Source: Clytia hemisphaerica
Lineage: Eukaryota; Cnidaria; Hydrozoa; Leptothecata; Clytiidae
Assembly: GCA_902728285.1 (NCBI GenBank)
Contig: CACVBU010001154.1
Coordinates: 2,154,604-2,218,603, forward strand
Reading direction: 5' to 3'
Length of the DNA stretch: 64,000 nt
A program made the translations under genes and the position numbers. The notes below the pieces were generated by a model. The model saw nothing but the letters and a program-made list of their open reading frames with translations, searched no databases and was not told the origin of the DNA. This document shows positions 24,739 through 36,443 of this stretch, in pieces (the stretch's first letter is position 1; each line of letters begins with the position of its first letter).

Positions 24739-26186
24739 TTAAGAAAACTGAACATTATCCAAAGAAGTGGTAGTAGTGTTCATGTTTGCATCATTATTAA
24801 GCTCTCCCATTACCCCCGTCTCTTCTACACATTCGGCTACCGGATTTTTCTTAATCAAATATTGTTCGTTCAAAAACTTATTCGTATCTAACGGCTCCTT
24901 TCCGTCAACAGCTCTATCATAATCTGATGAGAAAATCGGGGAAACAGGAGTGTCCCTGATATTAAAATCGGGATTACATAAATCATTCGCTGATCCACCG
25001 ACAGATTGTGTAGAGCAACTTGGATCAGCAACTAAACTAGAATCAATCATAAGACTCGGATCGTATATAAAGTTATCAGTGCCTGTTAAAGTTGATGGTT
25101 GTTGAAAGTTCGTGTTCTGTACTATCAGACTACCATCAGAATTGAAAGAGAAAGTCGAATCACGTTGATAATGGTCTAACAACATGAAAGTTTGATTACC
25201 GTTCATTTCATATTGATTCATTGGTGTTGTGAATGTAAAGTCTGTTAATAACGCATTTGGTCTTGTCATTTGCTGTTGTGGTTGGAGATTCAAAGAAGAG
25301 GCGGTGGCGTATGATGGCGGGAATTGATAAATAGGTAGTTTTAACTGCTCTGAATCTTCCAGTAGCGGTTGTTGTGGTTGTTGCAAGAGCTGCTGGTGGT
25401 TATCTTGGTATATCTTCAATTGTTGTTGATTGAGGTTGAGGAAATGATCACCTGACAGTTTTATAAAACCAGTTGTCTGCTGTTGTGATAATGCTTCTGG
25501 TGATGGAGAGTTCGTTTTGTCAACAACATTAGAAGGCTCGGTGGTTAAGGGTGTAACAGCATTATCTAAACCTATCGGCATTGGCTTGGCAAGAATGATG
25601 GGTTGGCGTAAAATATTCACGGTTACCGGTTGCTGTGTTAATTGTTGTGGTTGCATAGTTACTGATGAAGAAATATCAGGTATTTTCGGTTGATTTGGCT
25701 GATTATGCTGTTTAGCAACAGGTGTGTTAATTGTCTTTTTCTTGGGTTTCCTTGGCTTTTTCTGGTTCTTCTTTTTGACTTCTTTTGTAGGTGGCGGTGG
25801 TGGTTCAGATATCCCGGTGTCTATCTGGAGATGAATATCGTCATCGTCGTGTTCCTTGAGAGCATTCAACTTCTTATTTAAAGTAGATTTAGAATTGTCT
25901 TCAAAATGTTGGCGCTTGTGTTTACTGAAATTACCAGAGTTACTGAACGAGTCACCACAAAGATCACAAATAAATGGTTTTTCTTTCCGATGTAAATTCT
26001 CGTGTTCTTTACAGTTTTCCATGCGCGAAAAAGCTTTCTGACAGTATTGACACTTGAACGGTTTCTCACCAGTGTGCTTTCGCATATGACGTGTATAGTT
26101 GGATTTCCGTGGAAACGTTTTACCACATTCCTCGCACCGAAAAGCCTTGTCTGGTAAATGAATCTTTGAATGCGTAGCCAAGTCAC
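24739..26186 (-). CDS. Zinc-finger gene exon 3
   Basis: Completes finger 4 (GDLATHSKIH), encodes fingers 5-7 and the whole low-complexity C-terminal half, and stops at 24739-24741. An AATAAA on the minus strand near 24470 is a candidate polyadenylation signal. Confidence 0.92.
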
Positions 26187-27752
26187 CTAGGTATAACCAA
26201 ATTAAAATCAATTTGCATGTTTAACAACTTTTAAATTCTAGTCCAAACTTAATTTTCAAAACAAACTTTATTGATAATACTAATCAAACCTAGTGCGAGG
26301 AGACTGCTAATTAAGAGTTTACCGGGTGAAGTTGACGTCAAAATTATTTGTCCGTGAGAAAATCGATGCGCCGGCTTCAAACATTTAAGATCAAATAAAG
26401 TTATTTGCGAAGTCACTCGACCCCGTTAAATTCGAATCCAAACCCTTTTTAAAATCCTTTGGCGCCAAGGCTGATGAATGCACTGTCTAGATAGTGATTT
26501 ATTTGTCAAAAGATTCGGCCTAAATAAGATGGTTACAAAAAAAGGGCCAACCTTTAGTTGCAAAAGCTTTGCCACATTCATCACAGATGTGCGGAGTAGC
26601 TCCTGAATGACGCATCAAATGTTGCCTCCATGTACTGATATGTGTGAACGAACGCCCTAAAAAAGAAGAGATACGGGGAATATATTGAAGGGTTGTAAGT
26701 ATCCTTTATTAGGGTAGGACATAAACACGAATTTTTGGGATGAATTCAGGAAAATTTAACCTATTGTGAGGCATTCTGCACAATTTTTAAGGGTCAGAAG
26801 TCCAAAAGTTGATCATACTGCATCTCACAAAAATAGCTATTTGATCTTGTTTAGGCCTGTAATAACATGTCGAAATTATTGCAATTCACAGTGTTACTTT
26901 TTGTACTAAATGTTGGGCAGAAATAAATAAATCCCATTCGGTTAGGTATTATACATGTTTGAGCCCTAAAGAAGCCAATTTTGGGTATCTGAAGTCCATA
27001 ACTCTTAAACCATCAAACTGAGGTCTCAAAGCAAAATATTATTTTCCAATTTTCCAAAATTCGTAATGGCGTCTGCCAAAATCTCTTTCAGCAAGATAAA
27101 ATAAATTAATCAAAGAGTGACATTTTTAAGGGAAGTATATCGACAAAATGAGTTCAAGTATGGACCCAAAATCTTTAAACAGTACAAGTGCCCTTGAAAC
27201 ACAAGAGGAGAATCAATCAAATTATTTGGAGATTTTTCTTAAAACCTTTAGAAATCATCCCATTTCTCAGACGAAAATTTTCAGATTCGACTTTTTTGCT
27301 TTTTTGGAAGCGACTGTAAGTAATAGCTTACCACATTCTCTACAGAGATATGCTTTTTCATCTTTATGTGTACGCAAATGTGTGTTGAGAATAGCATCAG
27401 TGGTGAAACATTTCTCACAAACAGTGCATTTAAAAGGGTGAGTGATTTGATGCACTTCAAACGAATGCCGTTTAAATTGAGTTGAAGTTACGAAAACCTT
27501 TTGACATTCATCACAATGGTGATGCACTACAGTCTTGAATTTGTCATCGTCACCAGTGGATATCAAGGTTAATTGATCACTAACCCTCTGAATGATTTTG
27601 TTAGTGTGAGGTGGTTTACCAGTTAAAGCTATGGTCATTTCTTTTTCAACTGCTAGACTGACGTCGATATTGATGGGTTGCCTCGGCTTACTGTTGTGGT
27701 CATCATCTTCAATGACTACCATTCTGTTGCTAGCCAAACAATCGGTTGTCAT
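24739..27752 (-). CDS. C2H2 zinc-finger protein, seven fingers, Q-rich C-terminus
   Basis: Probable DNA-binding transcription factor. Exons 27752-27332, 26656-26552 and 26186-24739 join with GT-AG junctions in phase 1, giving 657 aa. Seven C2H2 fingers run from about residue 80 to 269: HHHCDECQKVF..., FKCTVCEKCF, YLCRECGRSF, HICDECGKAF, FRCEECGKTF, FKCQYCQKAF, FICDLCGDSF. The last three are joined by TGEKPF- or RKEKPF-type linkers. Finger 3 is split by the first intron and finger 4 by the second; both are restored exactly. Then follow an acidic patch, a proline run and a strongly basic KKKNQKKPRKPKKK (possible nuclear signal), and about 300 residues rich in Q, P, T and N, resembling an activation domain. 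The start at 27752 has a good context (AACCATGA). No specific orthologue is recognised. Confidence 0.92.
26552..26656 (-). CDS. Zinc-finger gene exon 2
   Basis: 105 bases, symmetrical phase 1, acceptor CTTTTTAG. Completes finger 3 (RSFTHISTWRQHLMRH) and encodes the first half of finger 4 (HICDECGKAFATK). Confidence 0.92.
27332..27752 (-). CDS. Zinc-finger gene exon 1
   Basis: Start codon, an acidic N-terminus (EDDDHN), fingers 1 and 2, and the first half of finger 3, ending after the first base of the glycine codon in CRECG. Donor GTAAGC. Confidence 0.92.
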
Positions 27753-29121
27753 GGTTGGTTACGTTTGATCAATTCATCGTGTTCTTAGTTCATTATTTAT
27801 TTTATTCATTTTTTATCAAACTGAAATAAAAGGAGACAAACGCGAATATCATTACATTTTAAGAATTCGAAAAAGGTGATGATTGCCGGGTTGGAACATG
27901 ACATTGTTTCAATGTCCATCTAATGTTATAGTAGACGTAAAGAATGCTCGACGTTGAAACAACGCTGTGCGAGACCTGGTCATATAAAAACTCTTTTTTA
28001 GTGGTTCGAAAAACATCGTCAAAATCGGTTTGCACGTATGCTAGGTCATTTACCTTGAGTACCCTCTCCCCGGGCTTTATCCAAATTGAAAATATGAAAC
28101 AAAAATTGTAAATTTCTTTCAGATAACAAAACTTTTTTTAAATAAAACTGTAATGTTACAAATTTCAAAATTAAACAAAACAAATTATGTGAAAACATTT
28201 AGACAGAATAAAACTCTGTATGAAGGTCCACGAGAAGCTTGAAAATTGTTTCTGAGAAAACAGAAAATTTCAGCTAAAAACATAGTTACACACTCTGAGT
28301 AAATCATTTTTAAAAAATATCAAAAATGCAATAACGTTTTTTTATAATCAACCTTCTATTTCTTTCCAAGGGGCTTCCGAATGTAAGAAACACCATAGTA
28401 CATCAGAAATCATCAACGGAATATAAGCATAACATCGACAAACTATGGCAAACTGGCAATTCTTTCTTCTACATAAGTGGGAGTATATTACCTGAGGATT
28501 ATATTTCACAAGTTTCGTGAGTTTTCCCAAATAAACTAATGCACACAAAAATTTTAAAAATCTTTTGATTCGCAAAATACGAGAAATACAATCCTTGCGT
28601 AAAATCTAAAATCGTGATTTTTGGCCTTAAACCCCAAGGAAAATGAAATTAATTAGGTCAAAAGAAGGCTGTTTCGCGAAATTTTACCCTGGTAAAAATT
28701 TTCATTCTCTGTGCTTGCAAAAATTAATTCACTCAGATCCACATACAAAGGTAATTCACATATGGTACAAAGTCATCATTTTGACGTCTTAGAAGCTCTC
28801 GTTTATTTCATTGATATCTGAACATCTCTAGCCATAAAATCCGTTCAATCCAAAGCAAAGTATTGCCCAATATCATTATTTGAGTGTTAAAAAAGAGTTG
28901 TTATATCAACCATTAGAGCCAAAAACAGGTTGGGTTCCTGCTTACCATCCGATTGAATTGCATTGCAGTACTGTTATCTGTTAGTATCTTAATGAATAAA
29001 CATTTGACACCATTCAACTTTTAAAGAATCAAATCATTTCTTTTTTCTTGCAGCTAGTATAGGATCATGACAACATCCAAAATTTGAATCATCCTTCAGT
29101 TTCCCTGGAGAGTTAAATGCT
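27753..29121. other. Intergenic, with a truncated MITE end
   Basis: 5' flank of the zinc-finger gene and 3' flank of the palmitoyltransferase gene. TAGGTCATTTACCTTGAGT at about 28040 matches the right end of the G-run MITE at 21865 over 19 bases and is followed by a degraded CCCTCTCCCCGGG, so it looks like a truncated copy. No other feature. Confidence 0.55.
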
Positions 29122-29973
29122 TTAAGTAGCATGGTATACATCATCCCAATTAGTGATTCTGAAATAACATAGAAAACTTAACATATTCCAAAAGTAACCT
29201 TGATGAAAAGGATTATAATTTTCAGGGAACTTCTTCAAATACGAAATCCTAGGTCGAGACATGAATTCCCAAGTGGTTTGAGCTGTAAACATCATGTATG
29301 AATGACAAATCCATAGTAATCCCACAACCAGTAAACTGCAGATTAGGAAAAAAGTTAAAAATAGGAACATCCAATTCTTCTCAAACCATAATTTCCATGC
29401 TGGCTCATGGTGGAAAGCTTTAATTGTAACATAACTCGTCCATGTTACAAGTAATGTCTCTGAGAATAAAAATGATAAAAAGAATTTATGATTTCGTTCA
29501 CCGACACAATTTCCAATCCAAGGACAATGGTGATCATAACGTCTGATGCAATGTTGACACTCATTACAATGTTTTGCGCGCAGCGGTTGCATCAACTCAC
29601 AAAACCCACACCGCCGCAACCTGATACTCCGTGCATCACTTGTGGTAGTTAACATGCAGGATGTCTCTGACGAATCTAACTGTTCATTGGTAGTCAGAAT
29701 CTCGGCTTGGTCATCTTTAGTATTAAATACAACACCTGTTTCTACATCTACTGTATTATACCTTACATATCCAGGGTCCATGAAACTTGTGATGAAATAC
29801 AGGACTGTAGAAACAATTCCTAATGTCAAATAAGCAGCAACTTGGTATAAATTTCCATTATAAAGATTCTCTTTGAGTTGTGTGTCTTTCATAAAAACAA
29901 TCAACATTACTATAGAGGTTAATAAAATATGTGACGACCGTGCCATCCAACGATCACGGACTTTGTTGACCAT
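29122..29973 (-). CDS. ZDHHC12: DHHC palmitoyltransferase, ZDHHC12-like
   Basis: Integral-membrane protein S-acyltransferase that transfers palmitate to cysteines, probably at the Golgi/ER. A single uninterrupted coding exon of 283 aa (human ZDHHC12 is similar in length). Predicted membrane segments lie near residues 14-29, 44-62, 163-185 and 201-223. DPGY (66-69) is the DPG motif. The cysteine-rich domain runs 119-162 (RRCGFC..MQPLRAKHC..C..CIRRYDHHCPWIGNCVGERNH) with DHHC at 147-150. TTWEF (233-237) is the TTxE motif. LRRCG.C...QPLRA.HC and TTWEF..RI.YL are shared with ZDHHC12. ATG context AAAATGG. It lies head-to-tail with the C19orf12-like gene, about 500 bp apart. Confidence 0.93.
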   Translation of the reverse strand: MVNKVRDRWMARSSHILLTSIVMLIVFMKDTQLKENLYNGNLYQVAAYLTLGIVSTVLYFITSFMDPGYVRYNTVDVETGVVFNTKDDQAEILTTNEQLDSSETSCMLTTTSDARSIRLRRCGFCELMQPLRAKHCNECQHCIRRYDHHCPWIGNCVGERNHKFFLSFLFSETLLVTWTSYVTIKAFHHEPAWKLWFEKNWMFLFLTFFLICSLLVVGLLWICHSYMMFTAQTTWEFMSRPRISYLKKFPENYNPFHQGYFWNMLSFLCYFRITNWDDVYHAT

Positions 29974-30488
29974 TTTGGCTGATGGTTTTTTACTTCAGTT
30001 TTACTAGCTGTTATGCATTCTTCTAAAAAATAAAAATAAGATTTTAAGCATAAAAAGTAAGAATACCAGCTAAACAATTAAGATAACCGAAATTTGATAA
30101 TGGGGATTGATTTAAATCTAAGATTAAAAGTCTGGTACAAAGAAAGAGATTTTCTTTGAACATGAAACATTTAAAAAACTATTCTATTTATCATAAATTA
30201 TATATAAATTATAACATGAATTACAGTGAAAAAAAATTAAATGCATCCGTTACATGTTTATATCAATATTAATTATAATTAAAAATAAAATTATTTCTTT
30301 TTTTGGGCATCACAGTAATTTCAATGTGCATTGAAATTTGAGATGATCTTAATAAAGTAAAAGTAAAGGCGTTTTCAATCATTCTTTAATAAAGACTAGC
30401 ATTGGAGTTTTGAGAGTGAATACAAAATATGACATTTGAAAGGTCTACCAGAATATTCAAGCATTGAGTCTATTTACGTACACTATTA

Positions 30489-30914
30489 TTAAGTAATTGT
30501 CAATTTCAGTTTTTGTTTCAAGTATCCAACAACGACATCCAAAACTTGTTTCTTGAGGACAAGTCCTCCTCCACCTTGCAGTAACATAATCAGTTCAATG
30601 TAATCCACTGCAGTGACTTTTGATCGTATTTCTTGTAAATCTTTGAATAGAGCTTCTCTCTGCTCTGGTGTTAATTCTTTCAGTACAGACGAAACAGGTT
30701 TGTAAGTTCCACGAAATTTAAAGAAAGAGATACATCCCCCTACTATTCCACCAATTAAAAGTCCAACTTCAGGTCCAAGTAGTAAGCTTAATACCATACA
30801 AAAGCCACCAACAAAAACACTTCCAAAGAAACTACCTTTAACTGTTACCTTCAACTGTTCTGCTTCAGAAATATGGGAAAGTGCTTTAACCCAATCTTCA
30901 CTGGATAGTGGCAT
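30489..30914 (-). CDS. C19orf12-like membrane protein
   Basis: 141 aa from the ATG at 30914 (MPLSSEDWVKALSHISEAEQ). The same frame is open 24 codons further up, but that stretch (MVIPLSWWNQ...) is not conserved and the length from 30914 matches human C19orf12. The glycine-rich paired membrane hairpin (GSFFGSVFVGGFCMVLSLLL, GLLIGGIVGGCISFF) and the following YKPVSSVLKELTPEQREALF correspond to C19orf12 (GAL.[24 protein letters not shown] ... FKPVPQIL.EL....Q..LF). The human protein localises to mitochondria, ER and lipid contacts and is mutated in a brain-iron disorder; its biochemical activity is unknown. A single coding exon. Confidence 0.88.
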   Translation of the reverse strand: MPLSSEDWVKALSHISEAEQLKVTVKGSFFGSVFVGGFCMVLSLLLGPEVGLLIGGIVGGCISFFKFRGTYKPVSSVLKELTPEQREALFKDLQEIRSKVTAVDYIELIMLLQGGGGLVLKKQVLDVVVGYLKQKLKLTIT

Positions 30915-31079
30915 TTTTTTTGAAAATAAATCTAAAATATCACAATCATAAAATATTTGATTCCACCAAGATAAAGGTATTACCAAAACTTACTACTATA
31001 TATAGCTACCTGCAAATGTAGCTACTTTATTTGAAAATAAGATACAAGACTGTTGATAAAAAGAAACCATAGCTACCCT

Positions 31080-32742
31080 AATTCAAAAGGGGCCTAAGTC
31101 CATTTTGGTCATTTTGAGAAAATTGCAATTAAAGTTTTTCCTTGATTCTGAAACCATTTTTGATGTTAAAGCTTTGAATTAACTGTTTTCTGAAAGCCAT
31201 TAGCTATAAGTTGTTTTTCCAATGAAAAGGCATTCGTTTGGAAAGTAGATATTTTTGTACGTAACAGGTGGAACTTAGCAGAGTGGACTTAGGTCTTTTT
31301 TGCAAGGGCGAGCATGTCTTTACTGAGTTTGTAAACATGAATTTTGAAAAACGTGTGAGAGTTCAAAACCAGCACATATCAGCACATATGACATTCCAAA
31401 ATAAAGCCACTTACACTTAGATTTACACTCAAGATAAAGAGAAAAGACAATCTCAGTAAAATAAAGAAAAACTCATTAAACTTTTTAGGATGCATGGACT
31501 TAGGCCCATTTGCAATTCAATTGGATGTGAGAAAGCGGAAAACGCTAGTGTGGGTTGGATGAGATCAAACGATAGGTGAAGACATGATGTTATAAAAAGA
31601 TTAGATATATATTTTGACAATCAAGACATAGTGTCCAAATAATCCCAAACTTTATCTTAGCTGATCTGGATTATTATGCCAATCTCATAGTTAAATGAAT
31701 ATGAAGATTAATTGTTGTCTTGTCGATGGTCAGGCTTCAACTGTCCTTGCTGAAGAGAATGGACTCTCAAAACCACATGGCACAAGTAGGAGAGCTCACT
31801 CAGCCCAATCTCCCAGCAAGGAACTCAAAGGAGAAGTGAACTAGAGAGATCAGTAGAGATCTAGCATGGTTTCAGCCCCCCATCCGATTCTCTTGTTTCT
31901 TTTCTTTCCCATCACGTCATCTTTTGCTATATTTTTCAAATGTGAGCTTGTTTTTATTTATAGCCGCCATCTTTATAGCATAAAAACAAAGCTTTTCTCA
32001 TGCGAGTGCACTTCTCCTGCTAGCATAGAGAAGCTAAAACCTCAGGATAAGAGTAAGCAAACATGGTAGCTAGTTGTGGTTTTGGCTCTTTTTAACCAAT
32101 TAACACTCACACTCATAACTGATTACAATATTCTGGTATACAAAAAAAGAAAAAGTGTCGATTTAAAAAAATTATCGGCTGAATGGGGGTACCTAACCCA
32201 AAGCAATTTCTCAAGGGGACCTAACTCTTTGGGGGCACCATGCTTCAATGGGCGCACCTAAAAAGTGGGCTCAAACCAAGTCTAGACTAGTCACATGTTC
32301 AAACAATTATCTCTACTGTCAGGGCAAGATGGTAGACCTACTATATACTATATATAATATATATTATCCTATAAACATACATATAACAATCATAATATAA
32401 CCTTAGTTCTGCTTCCTTACATGGACTGAGGCCTCTTCAAAACTTAACAAACTTATTTTGGTGGACTTAGGCCTTTTTGTTGTAAAAAGACGATGGACTT
32501 TAGACCCTTCTATTGTAAAAATATGATGGACTTAGGCCTCTTTTGAATTTAAACATCACTTTTGTCAGAGCTTCAGTATGAAGTTTTGAGCCTTTTTAAC
32601 TTTAAAAACTACTTGTTATGTACATCAAAAGAGAGCAAAACGAGCCAGAGATTGAGAAAAACCTAAAGATCCCAAATTTCATAAAAATGGACTTAAGCCC
32701 CTTTTGAACTGGTACCCCCTGGACTTGGGCCCCTTTTGATTT
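31080..32742. mobile_element. 1.66-kb inverted-end element with dispersed TGGACTTAGGCC motifs
   Basis: Left end AATTCAAAAGGGGCCTAAGT; right end GACTTGGGCCCCTTTTGATTT. TGGACTTAGGCC-like motifs lie at about 31089 (minus), 31284, 31495, 32422, 32462, 32493, 32527, 32688 and 32720 (plus), usually followed by a T-run. No coding capacity and no clear target duplication. Lies directly upstream of the C19orf12-like gene. Element limits are approximate. Confidence 0.6.
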
Positions 32743-33186
32743 AAGGTAGCACAATGTCCTTTTGAATTTAATTTGACCACTATACCATCAACCATTTCAC
32801 CTGGAACGTGTGATTACAATAAATAATAATCAGATGTCTCTAATCAACAAAATTGATTAACATTATCTTTTTCCAGAAAATTGGAAAAATGTGGGGAAAA
32901 TCTTTTTCAGAAATCCAGCTGGGTGAACAAAAGGGGGAGAAAATATTATTTGGAAAATTTCGTTTTTTCTTCTCTTGTCACACAATATAGTTCTGTAGTA
33001 TTTTTGTCGTAATCTCAGCATTTAACAACACAAATGAGCCAACATTTCTGCAACATAGACCATGACAAATGAATTCTCACTGTTATTGCGTCCTTCTTAA
33101 TTTTATTGCTGAGCCCCCGGATTGGAGAATTATAAAACAACTGCCCCCAAACCACTCATCGCCCAGTGTAATGAACAAATTACGAG

Positions 33187-34268
33187 TGAGCAATTTCCCT
33201 GCAGGTGACCTCATGTGCTCCATTGTGATGCCCCAAATTTCTTCTTCTTCATTTCAAGGATGGCAAGTTGAGGGAAAGTTGAAAAGGGTACTGAGATTTA
33301 GCTCATGAAAGCCGCCATCCATTATTACAAACTTTGAAACCCCAAAATTGTTATCAATTGCAATTGAAGTTAATGGTACAACAAACATTGACAACAAATT
33401 TGTTTTGATAACTCCACCAAGTTTATCAATCATACTTTCTGTCATGTCACGATAACTTTCACTGATAGCGCGCCCTTTTTAACTTTTTGTTTTCATTCAA
33501 AATGACCGGACGTCGATTGGAGAATTACAGAATGCTCGCCCGATGGGATTAACAAATAACGCGTGTGTAAACTTACCACGCTAGTGAGTCAATGCTCCAT
33601 CGTTTTGCCACTAATTGGTCTTCTTCGTTCCAGACATTCGTGTGTGTTCCAGTAAAGGTTAAAGTCTTTTGGTTACAGAAAATATTGAAAAAGATATTAT
33701 ACGAACGCCAGCAAGTATTCCATTCCCTTGATAGCAATGTAGCACTGTTCTTGAATAATCTTTTCTAATTTTATTTCATTATCAACATTATCTAAAACAT
33801 TTTCACTATCTAGTAAATTTTTGCTAAATATAATATGTGTTTTATGTTAAATTCATCATTTCGGCGAACAAGTGGGCTGACCTTTTCAATAATGCATCTT
33901 TCTTTTCTAATCTCTTCTCTTCTAGATGTGCTTGATCAAGACTTTCTTCTCTTTTTGTTAGATCAAGCAATAAGAAGTTAATGATGTAACTTGAAATATG
34001 TTCACTGTGCGATTTTGAGCCCAATATTTTGTAAAAAATTTCAGTGTTGAACAACAGAAATTAGTCAAAGATCATAGAAATTTACCGTTTAACTTCAATT
34101 GCAATTGATAACAATTTTGGGGTTTCAAAGTTTGTAAATATGGATGGTGGCTTTCATGAGCTAAATCTCAGTACCCTTTTCAACTTTCCCTCAACTTCCA
34201 TCCTCGAAATGAAGAAGAAGAAATTTGCGGCATCACAATGGAGCACATGAGGTCACCTGCAGGGAAAA
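33187..34268. repeat. 1.08-kb fold-back with about 190-bp arms
   Basis: 33187-33376 and 34078-34268 are near-identical in inverted orientation: they share CCTGCAGGTGACCTCATGTG, the TTCTTCTTCTTCATTTC block, CCATCCAT and TTGTTATCAATTGCAATTGA. Both arms keep a similar reading frame (TSIAIDNNFGVSKFV.MDGGF). The spacer holds a short minus frame, 34054-33842, with a charged helix-like tail. Origin unknown; possibly a gene fragment captured and inverted. Confidence 0.7.
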
Positions 34269-34368
34269 CTGAACTAAAACCAAAGAAACAAAAAGAAGCC
34301 CCTCCATAAAGATTGATTCCCTTATTTCCAAGCCATTTTTCCTGCCAGTTTGTGTGCCTTCGCCCTGG

Positions 34369-34941
34369 CAGTTAGGGAAACCATCCTGGATCCTGCCATT
34401 CTATAAGCCAGCAAAAACTAAATGACACTTGTAAACTTAAGTTTCCTACCATTTCCCATCAAAACATCCAAAAACATTGCTACTTCCCAAAGCCGGAGAC
34501 CAAAACAAATTATCTTCCAAGATTATAGCACCCTTTTGGATCTATTGTTAAGGGAATCTAAAATGATGGAAAGAGTTGCGGAAAGACAGAGGCGTCTGCT
34601 CCTTTAAAGGTGGTAATGCCAAAACGCCTAATATGGTCTTCCAATAAGGCGAGTACGCACTGTACTGTATGCACTCCACCTCAGCGCACTCCACCTCAGC
34701 GCACAACGAACAGTGTTTCAGTGAATATCAATAATTATATGAGAATATCTTATGTAACTAACCTCGAGTGCTTCAATGAAGATGAAGAAGGTAAGAAGAT
34801 AAAAAATGTACTGGAAAATTTTCATTATAACAGTTTGGTCAATCATTGCTGAAAGTTTGAAAAAGTTTTTCCAATGCGAAAATGAGTGTTGTTATGATTT
34901 TTTTGATTGCAGTCGCAAACAACAGGAACTCTGCCTAACTA
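34369..34941. mobile_element. CAGTTAGG-ended element, copy 1
   Basis: Ends CAGTTAGGGAAACC and TGCCTAACT. Most of its length aligns directly with 56036-56705 (shared TCCTGCCATTCTATAAGCCA, ACTTCCCAAAGC, TTCCAAGATTAT and GTTTGGTCAATCATTGCT). No target duplication visible at this copy. A tandem CACTCCACCTCAGCG duplication occurs at about 34673. Confidence 0.7.
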
Positions 34942-36443
34942 CTCAAGTAACTCATATCGCGCATTTTGATTGGTGAGAGAAAACAAAATTAGTTTTTGCA
35001 CGTGAATTGCGTGTTTTAATTCATAATTGGCCGAATAAACTTGGTTTCAGATTATTTTGACGCGCTGCTACTAAAATCGAAGGCTGGAAAGTACTCAATC
35101 AGTGTAGCTGGAACCTCGATATTCCAGGATTAGAAAAAGCTATACCTGTTATCTTTTTTCTTTAAAGAATCAAAAAGCTATCAACTTCAATAAATTATAC
35201 AGAAACTTTTAAAATTATCTGCCGTTATCTGGCATTATGACTTTCCTGAAGCCGTTCCAAAATTAACCAATCGGGTTAGGTATTAGAATTCCTATGAGAG
35301 TTCTTTCCGAGATTTGTAAAAATAGTTAAGTCAGCAAAAAACTTTTCCCGGGGTTTGAGGAAAAAACAGAACCGCTATCATTTGCTTTTTATTTAACCAT
35401 ACATTTAAATTTGCGCTCAAAAATACTTAAATAAATAAGTCAATAATATTCAATACACTATTTGTATCTCTCAGAAAATAAACACTTACAGAACGACATT
35501 GTTTATCATTTGGAATACCCCCATATTTGGACCATTCTATTGTGGGCGCAAAATAGGGCGGAAACTTTATTTAAAACTTTATAAACTCATCTTTATTTTC
35601 GCCCACGCAAGAACGCGAGCTAATCATTGTTTTCTCATGCGCTCAAGGGGAAAAGGAAAGTGATCAATATTCTTTGAAGGAAAAAAGCCAGAAACAAACC
35701 CAAAAACCAAAAGATGTATATACTTTAGGCTTACAAACTTTCGCCATTTTCACAAATTTTGGCCTTTTTCCATCGCGAAAGTAAATGCCTTTAAAAATTC
35801 TAGGAAGGGTCATTCGCGAAAGTTTATGCTCGCAAAAAATTCTTGACAAAATAAAAAATCTGTAAAACTTCAAACTTTGAAGAAAATGTAACTTTTATGG
35901 CACTTTTTAGCCTGCTAAAAGATTGAAAATCAAAGAGCAAAAGTTTCAAGCCAATCCAAGAGAGATTTGTCTCTCTAAAGTCATTTTTTCATGTGAAAAT
36001 TCTCAATTAAATACGTCCTGATTCGCGAAAGTTTATGCTCGCGAAATATATTTTTCCGTTAAATTCGCGAAATTAAATGTTGTGAATTTTGCGATTTTTC
36101 GTCCGCGTAAATAAACAAAAGTTTCTGCTCACGTAAGTTTGTACGCCTAAATTATTTTGTTGTTGAGAAACGATCCTGTGAAGATGAAAAAATTTCTGCT
36201 ATGGGTTTTTTTTCAGAACGCTGAAAAACTCTAATTTCGATCTTCCTTAATTAAAAGGTAAAAAGAGCTTAAAGATTTGGGTTTGCGATGCAAAAATTGT
36301 TAAAAAGCTGGTAAAATCGTAATCCTCAAAAATTTAGGTGGTTACTGATCACCTTCGATTATTATTGATCATTATTGATTACTTTGATCACAATCGAATG
36401 TTCGATTAGTACCACACCTGGCTCGGGGGTTATGAGACGAATA
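34942..36443. other. Repeat-derived stretch homologous to 58,810-60,400
   Basis: 35080-35380 aligns with 58810-58995 plus 59677-59770, and 35530-35715 plus 36155-36240 with 60150-60390. A nested MITE (35724-36151) interrupts it here, whereas two different fold-backs interrupt the other copy. Short TCGAT-rich relic at 36340-36410. Non-coding. Confidence 0.65.
35724..36151. mobile_element. Nested MITE with TTTAGGC termini
   Basis: About 428 bp. Left TTTAGGCTTACAAACTT, right AAGTTTGTACGCCTAAA. The interior repeats TTCGCGAAAGTTTATGCTCG-like words at least four times. The homologous place near 60345 lacks the insert, so insertion is supported by a paralogous empty site. Confidence 0.75.

Noticed and set aside
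25878-26186. Alternative minus frame over the zinc-finger exon
   Set aside because: Shadow of the correct frame, which carries intact C2H2 fingers.
30915-30986. Upstream 24-codon extension of the C19orf12-like protein
   Set aside because: Not conserved, and starting at 30914 gives the expected family length and N-terminus.
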